Source: Anticarsia gemmatalis (taxonomy: Eukaryota > Arthropoda > Insecta > Lepidoptera > Erebidae). From it: a stretch of DNA of 64,000 nt. Location: positions 1,825,501 through 1,889,500 of the forward strand of contig NC_134765.1 of assembly GCF_050436995.1 (NCBI RefSeq), read 5' to 3'. The notes under the pieces were generated by a model. That model searched no databases and was not told the DNA's origin. It worked only from the letters and a program-made list of their open reading frames with translations. Position 1 is the first letter of the stretch; each line of letters begins with the position of its first letter. Below, piece by piece: positions 14,721 to 27,162 of the stretch. Made by a program: the position numbers and the translations under genes.

Positions 14721-15229
14721 TCGGAATTTAGTCAATTTGTTAAGTGTCATAATTAAGTTATTTATTGCTGATACGTGAGTGTGTAGGACGTATTTGCTCA
14801 ATTTTTGTACTATCGTAGTCTAGAATGGAGTCAAGTGATATTACGGTGTATGTTAGTTGTTTAGTAAAATTTTCCTAATTTCTTTGTGTGTTTTATTGTG
14901 TTTTAATTTTTATGATCTTTGATCATATAATGCACATATTCATGCATGCAGGACCCAACCCACAGTTTGAATCAAATTTAGTCAAGGACATAATAATATA
15001 AGCAGTGATAACGTTATGACGTACCATATGAATTAGAAATTCTAATCAATCGCTCCAACGGTGAAGGAAAACATCGTGATGAGGCCGTGCATAATAGACG
15101 TTTCTTTAGAGCATGCTAAGTCCCCGGCCAACATGGTATACTTAAGGCCTAACCCCTCCCTAATTTCGGGAGGATATCCTTGCCCAGAGGTAGAAGCGAT
15201 TAAGAGTAACACAAATAACAATGTCCTCT
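14721..15229. other. Space after the CPAP1 stop, with a SINE fragment
   Basis: Probably holds the CPAP1 3' UTR; no clear AATAAA is close to the stop. The right half (15044-15192) is a SINE 3' part in + orientation. Confidence 0.45.
15044..15192 (+). repeat. SINE fragment, 3' two-thirds
   Basis: CTCCAACGGTGAAGGAAAAC and AAGGCCTAACCCCTCCCT are the same blocks as in the complete SINE at 53752-54068. The tRNA-like head is absent or too decayed to see. Confidence 0.7.
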
Positions 15230-15334
15230 TTATTTACTAATGCATTTATTATACTTGCTACAAAAAACAGGTATTAATAATATAACACCGATAGCCAACA
15301 TTGCCGTTGAAGATATTCCCAAACAAAAACCCAT
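15230..15334 (-). CDS. Micropeptide 5: 34-aa single-pass membrane peptide
   Basis: A small ORF of 34 codons starting in good context (AAATCAAAATGG). It starts MGFCLG, has a hydrophobic stretch at about residues 8-24 and ends in a basic Cys-containing tail, CSKYNKCISK. It shares the core L-A-x-G-(V/F)-I-(L/I)-L-x-P-(V/I)-(F/L)-C-x5-C with micropeptide 4 (15814-15930), so the two are paralogues and selection on the protein is likely. An AATAAA overlaps the stop region, and a splice acceptor (TTGTTTTCAG, exon from 15450) lies 116 bases upstream of the ATG. I know of no family; a small membrane regulator is a guess from topology only. Confidence 0.6.
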   Translation of the reverse strand: MGFCLGISSTAMLAIGVILLIPVFCSKYNKCISK

Positions 15335-15813
15335 TTTGATTTCAAGAGTTCAAATGATTCTGTAGAATTGACTTCTGTTGTGGTGAAAAGGACATGAAAG
15401 TAGCATTAAGGATAGATATCCATGTAGACTTGGTCAATCCAGTAGCTGACCTGAAAACAAAGATAATATTGACGTTAATATAATTATCGTTATAATCCTG
15501 AATTCAGGTAAATAATATCATGACAATTCGTACAACTAAAGATTCACAACTAGCCTGGTTTTAATGTTAAATGAATCATCAAATAGATCTATAGATATAA
15601 TATAGCCAAGCAATCCCTCTTTTTCCCTATCCGAAGATATCATATTGAAACTGGATGCTAGTCAATGGTTGGATACTTCAAATAGAATTTTAGTGTAAGT
15701 ATATTCTGCAATACTTTTGAGACCAATGATCATATCTGAATTCTGGAAAAAAGTAGTGAGGATGTAACACCAATAAAACAACACGTAAATATTAAGATTT
15801 AATAGAAAATACA

Positions 15814-15930
15814 TCACTTCTTTTTACCATCAGATTTGAAACATTGTATCATTTGTTCACAGAGAATAGGACCTAGAATTATGAAACCAGCCGCTAAAAG
15901 TAAAGTGCCATAACATATACATATATGCAT
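15814..15930 (-). CDS. Micropeptide 4: 38-aa single-pass membrane peptide
   Basis: A small ORF of 38 codons preceded by AAAATTAAA. The start MHICICYG is followed by a hydrophobic segment at about residues 7-23, the motif GPILCEQMIQCF, and a lysine-rich end. The motif is nearly the same as GPLFCEKLLRCF in micropeptide 2 (16864-16962), with every change conservative, and it also matches micropeptide 5. This repeated pattern is the main evidence that these tiny ORFs are real genes. An ATTAAA lies 14 bases after the stop. I see no strong acceptor just upstream, so its 5' end is unclear. Function unknown. Confidence 0.65.
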   Translation of the reverse strand: MHICICYGTLLLAAGFIILGPILCEQMIQCFKSDGKKK

Positions 15931-16053
15931 TTTAATTTTAACTTACAAAAACTATTATTAACAGTGGGTATATACCTTATTTAAAAAAATAATAACGGTT
16001 CTTAAACATTCGAACTGTCAAAAACTGTTACCCTATTTTTAAAACTGTTGATA

Positions 16054-16197
16054 TCAAAACGGCATGCCACAATCTGGACAAAGCGGCACGGCAGGACACT
16101 TGCACTTGTTGCCGAATAGGTACCGGGTCCCAAACGGCACACACGCTAGTACGGCCACAGCGGTGAATACACTTAGCAACGACACACAAATTGGCAT
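16054..16197 (-). CDS. Micropeptide 3: 47-aa membrane peptide with Cys-rich tail
   Basis: A 47-codon ORF starting MPICVSLLS with a hydrophobic segment at about residues 4-21 and a tail holding two CxC/CxxC-like pairs (KCKCPAVPLCPDC). The frame stays open upstream to a good acceptor (TTTTGTTTCAG; exon from 16224), which adds nine basic-rich residues, so the true N-terminus may lie in an upstream exon. Size, topology and place in the cluster match its neighbours, but similarity to micropeptides 2, 4 and 5 is weak. A second frame of the same exon is also open, which lowers confidence. Confidence 0.5.
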   Translation of the reverse strand: MPICVSLLSVFTAVAVLACVPFGTRYLFGNKCKCPAVPLCPDCGMPF

Positions 16198-16863
16198 CCG
16201 TTCGACTCGTACTAGGCGAACTCTCTGAAACAAAATAATACGATTTAGAACAATTTAGTAAGAATCCAATACATACAGCTAAACTCGCCTTCCCTTACTT
16301 TTGGAATACCAGACACAATTAGAATATACAATGTTACTCGTACTAATTAGCGCGTAGGCATTCGAAAGGTTTAAGGATTAGCAAAATGAAGTTTAGTGCA
16401 AAATAGTTGTACATGCATGCAAAAGTTTACTGGTTATGAGAATTGGTAAGATTTGTACGTAATAAATAGCTAATAATAAGAGTTAAAAGGCAGCTAATAC
16501 ACTAGGTACCAGGAAAGAACGCAGGTGTACGCCAAGGAAGACACTTGGGCCCATTGATCTTGGGTCTATCTAATGACACTCCTAGACCGGCTATAATCTT
16601 ACGCTATAAGTTAGCACTACTTGTTAAGAAAATCGGAATGGAATCTTTAGACCCTAGTTACTTGATTGTACTGCGCTAGCCTTATGTGTAGCCGTGTAAC
16701 GCGTATATATGTCATCCATGTGAGGAATAGTAAGTACCTATAAGAAAAGTGTAAGTATGTATCTGAGACAATGTGGACGTACAGCTCAGAAATAAAACCA
16801 ACAGAAAAGCATCAATAAAATATATTACTCAATAAAAATCATAAAAGACTGATATAAAATAAA

Positions 16864-16962
16864 TCATCGTTTACTCTTAACGAAGCATCTCAATAATTTT
16901 TCGCAGAATAACGGTCCACAGGCTATACAGCTGGCTGCCACGAGGGCTGTCGCACAACTCAT
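16864..16962 (-). CDS. Micropeptide 2: 32-aa single-pass membrane peptide
   Basis: A 32-codon ORF: MSCATALV start, hydrophobic segment at about residues 4-19, motif GPLFCEKLLRCF and a basic end (VKSKR). The motif pairs with GPILCEQMIQCF in micropeptide 4. The ATG context is weak. It lies 165 bases inside an exon that begins at 17127 after TTTTTTGTTTCAG; a different frame of that exon is open for over 80 codons and overlaps this ORF, so the reading of the exon is not certain. The paralogue motif favours the small ORF. Confidence 0.55.
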   Translation of the reverse strand: MSCATALVAASCIACGPLFCEKLLRCFVKSKR

Positions 16963-17610
16963 GCAAATCATATCGTGAATTTGCAGAGATATTGAGCCAA
17001 ACACATTTATTTAAAGATGGCTGACAGCCCTGGCTGTTTGTTGTTTGATATTTCACTCTCCACTCGAAGCCAGCAATGGGTTTTTGCAATCGAACTCCGT
17101 GCAGGCCGTAGACTTGTCGACGGGAATCTGAAACAAAAAATGGGTTCTGTTACTAGATTAATAAAAACAGTCAAGTAAAAAACTTAAAAGTAAAGATTGC
17201 AATGACATTAATTATTAATTATGTAATAATCTTAATGGGACTTAACGTACGTTAGTTATGTTGCGTCGGAACTCTAGGTAAGCACAAGGTAAAAAAATAT
17301 ATCAAAGCGATCAAACCGTTACGGAAACAAATAAAAAATGTGGACTTAATAAAAATGCAGCAAAATATAGTTTAACCAGGCATTTATTTCAGGAGCAAGT
17401 GCAATGGAATCACTATTTTACAAATAAACTGTTTATATCAAATATCATAAAATGACGGTGACAGAGGTTCGCAGTCACGTAGTTTTGTAGACTGGAGACA
17501 ATTTCTGTTCTTGTATTCTATTCAAACTTCAAAACTGATTCAAGTTTCATTTGTATTCGCTGAAAAATCGCTCTAATGTTAGTATGGTGAGTGAAGTTCT
17601 GAATGATCAG

Positions 17611-17742
17611 TCAACTGTTTCTCCTGTTACATGGGACACATGAATTATCTTGAAGTATTTGCTTCACCACATAATTGCTAACAGCTTTTACACATACATA
17701 GAGCACAGCCCCTGAGATTACAACCAGCACTGGCGCTACCAT
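17611..17742 (-). CDS. Micropeptide 1: 43-aa membrane peptide
   Basis: A 43-codon ORF starting MVAPVLVVISG five bases after an acceptor (TTTTTGTTTCAG, exon from 17747), with A at -3 of the ATG. A hydrophobic segment spans about residues 3-26, followed by a polar tail with a CVPC pair. A consensus donor GTAAGT at 17974-17969 would define a 227-base intron from a short leader exon. Similarity to micropeptides 2, 4 and 5 is only in size, topology and the C-terminal cysteines. No family recognised. Confidence 0.5.
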   Translation of the reverse strand: MVAPVLVVISGAVLYVCVKAVSNYVVKQILQDNSCVPCNRRNS

Positions 17743-18005
17743 CGTATCTGAAACAAAAATCGAAGTAATTTTGGAAGACAATAGGATATTCCAACAATAT
17801 AATGAAGATGCTTATCTTGAATGTTGACAGATCCGAGCACTCGATGTTTCAACACACTTTTGAACAATAAAACTGTAATGTTTGCATTCCACTTGAAGTA
17901 TAAAATTGTGGGTGAATAAATCTTCGACATACAAGTTCTTAAATACTCTAAAAAACAGTGTTTTTTCAACTTACATGCAAAGTCCAGCTCTACATGACCT
18001 AGCAC

Positions 18006-19458
18006 TATGAACTATAGTACATTTGTACTAATTAGACGCCAAAAGACAATCCCGATATCAAGATTATCTTAGCGACATTCCACAGTAATTTACTTAGCAT
18101 ATTGTTTTCACAGAAATTTATTCCACATAAAAATTCTCGCCCTAAATCTGACACAAAAAGATCTATCAAATTTATTTCTAAATTTAAATTATCTTCTACA
18201 ACTGTGACAGTGACATAAAGTAGATAATAATCTTAGGTTGCATACGGGTGGCGCTGTGTAGCGTTGAGCCACAGACAGAGAGATACTAAACGATCTGGGT
18301 GGTAACTGGTATTGGCGTAGAAACATAAGGGCTTTCCAATCCTTTAACAGATTCTTAATGTACCTACAAGTATGTACTTAAACTGATCCATAGGTGCACA
18401 AAATATCTCGAAACGATCGCTGAAAGGACAAGCACATCTCTTATTTCTCCAAGCAATCGCAGTTAGTCGACAGCTAATTCCGAAACGACTTCCTAACTTT
18501 TCCCGGATTGAATCAGCAGCCTCTGCGCCGCAAGCGCATCCTCAACTGCTGCGCCAATGAGGCCGTATTTTCCAAAAATAATAATATTATCTGTGATGTA
18601 ATAAGCGATGCCGTTGAATACCCTGAATGGTTGTTTAATTTGTTTAAATGTATTGTATATCGCAATAATCAAATAAGGTATCGCTAGGATACTTATGCCA
18701 TCTAGTTGTACACTTTTAAAGCATGATGTGATCCGCTAGTTGGCTAATAGATGGAGTTAGCTTACCCAATGAAAGACAAACATTAAATACAATTATACTG
18801 ATGAGCCCAGTAGTTATCTTATCTATGCCAGAGTCTATGTGATAGTAGCCGTAATCTTTTTTATTGTTAATTATATTGACTCAGATACAATGAATCATCA
18901 GAATTAATAGGAAGGACTTTTGTTTAGGTCGGATTCCGTAGGTATAGAACCATTTTCATTTCTTAATTTCTGAACGTATCGGTTCAGTTTGACAGTAATC
19001 TTAAACTTCGTCATCAATAGTCTGTGGTAGACTGGATTGCCCTGTTCTGATATTTTCTATTTACCTCATCACATCGTAGTTCATAAAATAAATTTAACGG
19101 AAACTAATAAATTAAAATGTGTGGTGAAAGAACTCGTAGTTTCAAATAAATGAGGATGTATTGAATGTTTAATTGCAAAAATTTAATTAAACGTGAGCAA
19201 TTTCATGAATCTGTAATTTGTAATTTTTCTATTATTCTACGTCAAACCATTGTTGGTCATAAGCCTGCACTGCAGTAAAAGCCGTTATGGATATATTTAA
19301 GGGTAAGTATTATGAGAGCTTAATATTTTGAATATTATGTAGAATAAGTTGGGGTAGTTAGTACGTTGGTAAATTGTTAATAATTAATGCTTCCATACGA
19401 TTACGTCGAACTCTATCAAGGCCGTACTGTTCCGTGCCAGGCACCAGCGATACAGCGT
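18006..19458. other. Region between the micropeptide cluster and the SH3-gene promoter
   Basis: May hold leader exon(s) and a promoter for the minus-strand micropeptide cluster; an acceptor-like TTTTTGTGTCAG at 18148-18159 (minus strand) resembles those of the cluster. A tRNA-like SINE head lies at 18497-18562. Otherwise nothing recognised. Confidence 0.4.
18497..18562 (-). repeat. tRNA-derived SINE head or tRNA pseudogene
   Basis: On the minus strand, TGGCGCAGCAGTTGAGG fits a polymerase III A box and GATTCAATCC a B box at suitable spacing. The acceptor stem does not close, so this is not a functional tRNA. It differs from the major SINE of the window. Confidence 0.5.
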
Positions 19459-19463
19459 TCAGT
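19459..19463 (+). promoter_or_regulatory. Putative arthropod initiator of the SH3-domain gene
   Basis: TCAGT within GCGTTCAGTCCGAG lies about 250 bases upstream of a consensus donor (GTAAGT at 19715), so 19461-19714 would be a non-coding first exon. No TATA box seen. Confidence 0.35.
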
Positions 19464-20329
19464 CCGAGTCGTAACTACTGCGGAGTAGTGTGCTTCAGTG
19501 TTTAGTGGGTGGATCTCGATATCATTATATTTTATCGCGAAGTTGAATAGCGGCAGTTACGCAGTCATTCTGTCAAACAGTTCAGTGATTCGGATCGTAC
19601 AGTGCGCTACGCATTCAAAGTGATCTTTGTCCTATTCTTGTCGTATTTAAGTCGCGATCTACGATGGTGTTAACTTTATTTGTGTTATAATAAGTGATAT
19701 TATAAACATATTCAAGTAAGTTGTTATAATATTTGCTGTACCATCTTTATTTACTTGATATGTCTGTTACTTGTGTATATGAGTCATAATTCTTATTGGA
19801 GTCATCATAATATGTTTTTGCAAGATTTCATATTTTTTGCATTGTTGTTCAAAACTGGAAATTACACTTTGCATTTGGCTTTATGAGGACAATTTGTGTG
19901 AATGTGGTTAGTTTAAATGCTGCTAAGTGATTGCAAAACATTCTATCTTATTCTAGAATTTATGTTATTGAGTCTTTTAAAATTACACAGTCAATGGTTT
20001 TGTAATCTAGGTTGTAACAAGGTCTTTAATAACAGGGCAAGTTAAAACTTTATATTTATAAGATACAGTTGATTATTGTTTTGATTATGAAACAGAATTC
20101 TTAATGCTAGCTTCTCAAGGTGAATAGAATATTATGGATGCTTGTAGTAAGCAAATTAGTCTGTCCTACTTCCTAAATATGTAGGTTTAAACACATTTGT
20201 AATTCCAAGTAACAAAATTTACTTAAAATTCTAGTTTAGTCTTTATACCTACCTGGATGTAGACTGTCATGAAACTAACCATTTTAAAACTTGACTAGAT
20301 CTATAATGTAGTATGTATTGTCCACAGAT

Positions 20330-23300
20330 ATGAAGGGTCCTACACGTCCAGCTCCATCAGTGCCTGGTATAGTGGTGAACAGATACTCCCCAGTGACCAA
20401 CTGGGATAATGATCCTTTCGGTGCAGATGTCTTTGAACCATCACCGCATTACACACAGAAGAAGAAACCTCCTCCGCGTCCTCCACCACCAAAGGTTGGC
20501 CGACAGCCTGATGTCCCGGCAAAGCCTTCTCACTTTAACAGAAGGCCTACTGTACTGTCTTCCCTCCTCTCTCGCTACAGAACCACAGGAGCCAATCAAA
20601 ATGTGAATACTACCCAACAGAGTATTATAACAGATTTCAATAGTGATGTGGACACTCATAAAATGTTTCCTAAATGTGAACCAAAGAATGTGCAAACGGG
20701 TGCTTTGATTGATCTCTCGTCTCCCCCAAGTTCACCGACCTTTACGACGAGGTCTAGTAGTGACGGACTCAGTGTAGACAGCTTTGGTTCTGATGCAACT
20801 ACTTCTACTAATCACCACAACGCTCATAACGGAGGCAATGCTTCTCAAGCAGAGAGTGGTTTTGAAGACGATTTCGATCTATTCCTTCATTCAAGGAAAC
20901 CAGTGAACAAAGAGGATACTTTAGACGATTTTACATCGATAGATCCATTTTCGCCCCAGCCAGTAGTTAATAAGCCATCTCTAATGAAGAAACCAGTTTT
21001 GAGTAAGGATTTGTATGATGCGTCGAGTAACTTTGCCAGTCAGCCAGCTGTCCCGTTGCTCAAAGGGCCGACGATAATACGAGCGAAGCCGTCGCGGCCC
21101 AAACCTCCCGACAACGCGGCGATACTCAAGAATACATTTGGCAGCAGCTTCCCTGTCACTCCAGTCATGACAGTGAACACAACTACGCCGATACAGAAGA
21201 TCACTAATGGCTTTGGTGATAGTTTCGTAAGTATTTCAAAGGATTTCACTTGTCTGACGCAAACACTGAAACTAATTAGGCACCTTTTTTATTTTCGTAG
21301 AACGTGATATTTACGTTTCTTAATCTGAAATATTTCTAATTAGAATTACTTACATAACGTTATCGCTGGAACATTGTTTATGTTATGTATTATGTTTAAT
21401 CATTATTGTTGCATGCAAACGCTATTTCATGTTAGTGTAAAGATCACGAATCATCGCCACTTCGGCATCAAAGTTTAGGTGCCTATAAAAGATAATCAAA
21501 TTATGGCCTACTGTCCTGATTAAGCACATGACTCAAGACAGTTATTTCCGACGTATTAATTACCTAAGTATGTCTAGAAGATGTGTTATCAGTATTTCGC
21601 AATTGAAACAGTAACATTGTCACAGTACTAACAGTTCTAGGACATAGGCTATCCACCTTTCACCCTAGTTCATCCGCAATTGCATGATTGAATTACAAAC
21701 ATCCGTACTTTCGTCACTTATAATATAGACGGCTGCCATTTGTCGAGTCAAGGAAGTCGGTTTTAAAAACAAAAGAATATTTTTTGGCTATAAAAAATCG
21801 CGTATTCGCCGTTCTACGATGTACGTTAAAAGCATGTTAGCTATTTGTGTTCATGACCGTACCATTAATTAAGGTGCTTTAAAATTTGCACGATAATTAT
21901 CTCAAATGTCCGTGAGCTCTTTGTTTTAATTGTGAGTTTTCATTAATCCGTATATTAATACTGTTTATGCTACTGAAGTTTCAAAACGTAGAAATGTTTT
22001 TATGTAAAATATTTTTATGGCGGCTATAGTTTATTGAACTTGTCTACTTGTCATGCGCACTGTATGCCATTATTAAACTTACTGGACATACCTAGAGGTA
22101 GACACTAGTAGAGAGTCAAATTTACTTGTCATGAGTAGGTACTGGTAACGCTAAGTATACACCGTCAAACTTACTGGACAACTCTGCGTATTATTCTTAC
22201 TGATAGCTATCCAACGTCATGGTTACTGAATAAGTCTACTTGTCAGTGGTCATGTATACTGAAAGTCATTAAACGTAAAATTTTCTGGAACGCGAATTGT
22301 ATCCTAAAGCAAATCATTTTTTTTTTATCGGCTACAGTTTAATACTAATAATACAGATTTATCATAACAGGGTAAATTGCGATATATTTACAAACAATAA
22401 ACGATAAAAACCCGGGTTTCACTGCTGGATAAGCATTGATTAGGTTATCTGGTGGAATATTTACAGTAGTTTCCATATTCCCTGTCCTTTATCAATAGGT
22501 CACACATTAACCGTGAAATTGGTCCTTTAAAGAATAAAACAATAGCATGGTCGTGATAGAATTCACTAGTGTTATGATCATGACGCAATTCCTTGTAAAA
22601 ACCTAAACAATTTTAGAGCAAACAAACATTTAGCGGAACAGCCAAAACAATGCATAATTCGTTTACTTGAGAGTTTAGCGCCGTCATAATAAAAGTGGGT
22701 GGCATCATAACTCACGTTGAGTTTAAACAAGAGCAATGGCAAAGCGGACAGCACGATTTAGAGCACTGGTTCGTCATTTTACTATTATTTGGTTAGAAAC
22801 ACTAGTGAATATTTTTTTAACCCGTTACTGTCCTACTGCTAGGCAAGGGTCCCCTCCCGAACGGGGGAGGGGAGTAATAATTTAACGCTAATTAATATAG
22901 TTTTTTAACCCGTTTCTGCAAGGACTGAGTCTCCTCCCAAATGCGAGGTGATGATTTAAATTAGAATATTTCTTTATAGTAGTCCGTAGTTCAGTAACGT
23001 GCCCGGTATAAAACAATTTGCTTCCTATTCCATAGGACTAACGTTGTTAATGACGAAACGTATATTTTATACAGCTCTCTTTGTGTATACATTTGTAGGT
23101 ATAACAAGTGTGATATTGTGTATGTAATAACCTGTTCCATAGTTAGTAGCTACGAGCCCTAGATATAGTGATTCTCAACATTGCATGCTAGAAGCAATTC
23201 TGGACACTAAATTTAACGCTTCTCGGTATGGAACGTTACATAAAATGGTTGAAGGTTATCGCTATTATAAATCAGCAAACACTGCCCCGCGACTATTCTT

Positions 23301-26300
23301 GTACCTAAGTACCTAGTACCTACGTGCTCTTTGTACTGCTACATATTAATATAACTTATTTAGTTTGACCTGCCCAACCTGCACTTTGCCAGCGTGGTGG
23401 ACTCAAGGCCTAAACCCTCCATCATTATGGGAGGAGACTCTTGCCCAGCAATGGAACAGTAATGGGTTAAATTTATTTTTATTTAGTTTGAGGTTAAGCA
23501 AGTAATACAGTGCTTGGCCGTTGTCTTTAAAAAAAACTGCTTCTCTTAGAACCTAATTCTTCCATTGTGGAGTATTTCAGACCTGTGTTTTCTAACTACA
23601 GGAATCAAAGCCGCTCAGTTGGGACGAAGATGAGAGGGACAGAGAGCTGTCACCGGAGAGGGACTCTCCCCCCATGCCGACGATACCCCCGCCCCCTCCA
23701 CCCGCTGACGTCGAGGATGATGTCACCAGCGTCTGGCCCGCAGAGGAGCCAGACCTTGCCAACGGTGATGATGAAGAGGAACCTTACGCGATAGCTCTGT
23801 TCGACTATTTCACGGACCATTCGGACGATCTATGCTTTTCGGTGAGTTTATATCAATATTTTAAATATCTACACGTTTATTTATCCTCTCTCTCATTTTG
23901 GGAAGACCCTTGCCAGGCAATGCAACGTTTATGGTTAAATTGATTTATGTATGTATTTTTAGATTCACTTAAGGAAAAGTTAGTGACTAAACTTTATACG
24001 CATCTTTTAATCGCATTATCGAAATAATGCGTTCCTCAACCCACAATTTTCCTGCATTGAGGATGCAATATTACTCCGGGACCAAACATCTCATTGACAG
24101 GCGTCAAAAATAGATTCAATTTACTCAGACTTTTCCACAGCGCTGCCCACAGGGCAAATAAAAAGTGACTTACCGGCAAAAGTAGCCTAAGTTATTCTTC
24201 TGTCCTACCATCTATTCTCAAACGAAATCTCGTCAATGGATCATGCAATATTGATTAGAAAATAGGACATACATGATACACACATTCACATTTATCATAT
24301 AAAACAATAGTATCATGGGTTAGAACAGAAGCAAGAAATATTTATAAACGGCTACGTCGTACCTCTCAGGACTTAGGTATAGGGTCAATGTCCAATTAGT
24401 TGACCCCTCGCTCAATTATTGTGAAACCTTGGATATACGTCAATGTACTACGGTCCTTTTTTGCTGAGAGAGTTTTTGCCGAATAATCTTTCTTTTAGGT
24501 AATAGTTAAAATAGATACTGTGTGAAATAAATAGGATTCTTATTTGAAGCGTATTCTAATATCTCAAAGATGGTGATAAGTAACTGTTAAATGTTATAGT
24601 CATAATGACTTCTCTCTTTTGTGTAGTGCAAATATGTGTTTTATTTTTGTCTGTCTGTTTGTTTGTTTGGGCTATCTCTCAAACGGCACGACCGTAGATG
24701 ATGGGAATTTAATTGGGAAATTGCTGATATTGGGAAGATGTGTAATCTATTTTTTCCAATCACTTCCACGTTATTGAATACGTTGATCAAACTGGTTATT
24801 ATTCTCGCCTTTCAATTGTTTTCCCGTACAATGTATCTATTTGTTTGTTAGAGAATAATATTGTACATTTTCTAGAGATAAACTTCTCAAAACAAATCTT
24901 CAAAATATTATTCGATTTTGTTTTGTTTACCATCTTGTGGCTTTTTGCCAAAATATCCGTCTATTTATAGTATTTGCATGTAGGTGTAAGTTAGTGTTGT
25001 TATATACTCTTGTTGATTTTAAATATCAATACATTTTTATTAAAATTTAAGGTCATTGAGTTAAGGAAGTGTTTTTGCATTTATTCTTGATATTTTCATT
25101 GACGTATCTTTGCATTATAGTGTGATATATTATGGACAATACTTAAGATTCTTTGTTCCTATAGGAGTAGAGATAGACTAAGGAATATCATTTGCTAGCG
25201 TACCCACAAACTTTTTAAGTTTTTAAAACCTAGCCTTTCTTCCAACTACGTTGGAGTCGGTTTCCAGTCTTATCAGATGCATCTGAATACCGGTATTTTA
25301 CATGGAGCGACTGCCTATCGGTCCTCCACAACCCAGTCACAACCTGGGTTATAACGCGATACCCTTCGGTAAGACTGGTTGTCAATTTTCTACGTTTATA
25401 GTTATGACTTATGACAAAACACTCGATTTACGTAATACGGTATCTACATAGGTTTATTTTCTTTGTGGCCTATGATTGTATGACGTAATGTAGTTACGAA
25501 AAAAAGAGTTTCGTACAACCATGTGTGGTATTTCGTGTTTCTTGATAGGTTTATTTTACTTCAAAACGAGTAGAAATCAATATAGTCCATAGTTTTACTC
25601 GTAAAGATTAACGTAAAGAGTTTTTTTACTCGATCGAGCAAACGCATCGAGTAAAACTGTATAGTCTTCTTCTTATCGTATGGTTAGTTGTCAACCTAGT
25701 GTCAAAGTTGTTCAAGCCGCCCGAAGGCCTTTGACGTGGCTGTATAGTGTATACGGATACAAAGCATTGAGTTAAGCTACAAACTGGTCTAAACAGGTTG
25801 CGTAGGAAATAGTGCCCAAAACATATTTTATTTTATTAAGACTCATCCCACGATATACACTAACTATACCTACTAGTCGCCTATAATTTTGCCATTCAAG
25901 CATTTGATAAAAATGCTCGTTGCAATCGTTTTAATAAAACATTATTAAGCAAATTTGTTACAAGGTTATTGGTTCCTATATGTTAGAAACAAAACTGTTT
26001 TTGTCACGTTTTTACGTTGTTTTATAGTTCGTATGATAATAATTGCGAAAGTCTTATTTTAATCAACTCATAAACACGCTATGGTATAGTCGCAATATTT
26101 CATCACTGAAAAGGAAATCACGAATTTATGCTATTTTTTTGCCCATTACTGTCTCACTGCTGAGCAAGGGTCTACTCTCGAACGAACGAGGGGTTCGGAG
26201 GAGTTGAGACCACGATGGCCAAGTGCAGGTTGGAGACTGCTTTTTATTGGGTCGTTATAACATTAAATTGGCAGTTCAGATTGTGAATGATGATGTCTGA

Positions 26301-27084
26301 ACCACGGTCTTTAGAGGCTTCTAATTTAGTCTTCATTAAACGAATTCGAGCTCGGCTTTTCCTCGCATAGCATAGAAAATTTACCGCCAGTTTTGAAGGT
26401 AGAGCCAAAGAGAAGTACTGGCAAATAAATCTTGGCCATTATTTTTAATCCATGCTCCAAATAACGTGTAAGATCTCACTATTATGGTTTTCTTTACTTG
26501 TCCTATGGTCTTTCTTGTGTTAGGGTCGTTATAAAACAGCTATTTAATTAAAGTGATATCTCTGGCTATACGCGTACTGATTACGCACTGCACTACTTTC
26601 CAATACTTGACAGGTTCCGTATTTATAGTACTTACACGGGACTAGTTTATTGGTGGAATAATCTTAATTTAATAAATTTAAGTGATATATTTTTTTTATT
26701 TTAATTTTTAGGATTCATTTCGATTGTTTGAAAATACACATACGCATGAAAAATCTATTAAAATTGAACCGAATTGAATTAGTAGCGTTAAAGTTGATTT
26801 GAGATAAAAAAAATGTACTCTAATTTTTCCATTAGAACGTTATAATATAGCAGTTTATTTTATTCTAAATGTGTTATAACAGCAGTAACCGTAATATCAC
26901 CTGGTTTGGTGTTATTTTTGGACACGGAATAGGTTAATGTTGTAATAAACAGTTCCGTTGTCAAAATGTGTTTTGATAAAGTTTTGTTTTATAGCTTTGG
27001 ACTGCATCTGGAACTATTATACCTATACATTACAAAGCCTATTAAATCGTATTTTTTTTCTTCTCTATTAAACCAATGATGGAA

Positions 27085-27162
<78 letters not shown>

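Larger units (their letters stand above)
21227..23601 (+). other. Intron of the SH3 gene with SINE debris
   Basis: Donor GTAAGT, acceptor CTACAG. Contains two decayed SINE ends (22822-22945) and a clearer SINE 3' part at 23374-23475. No coding signal. Confidence 0.6.

Noticed and set aside
16877..17127. An 80-codon open frame in the exon that begins at 17127 (minus)
   Set aside because: It lacks family motifs and overlaps micropeptide 2 in another frame; the small ORF has a paralogue-supported motif and this one does not. It remains a possible alternative reading.
17736..18005. An 89-codon minus-strand open frame
   Set aside because: It runs through a consensus GTAAGT donor into what looks like an intron, and its composition is AT-driven.
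18032..18100. A 22-codon minus-strand ORF (MLSKLLWNVAK...) next to the micropeptide cluster
   Set aside because: It is hydrophobic and lies after an acceptor-like TTTTTGTGTCAG, but it has no cysteines, does not share the paralogue motif and is short enough to be chance.
20340..20695. Overlapping open frames on both strands opposite the SH3-gene exon
   Set aside because: They are shadows of the well-supported coding frame, whose proline and DPF motifs and splicing make sense.
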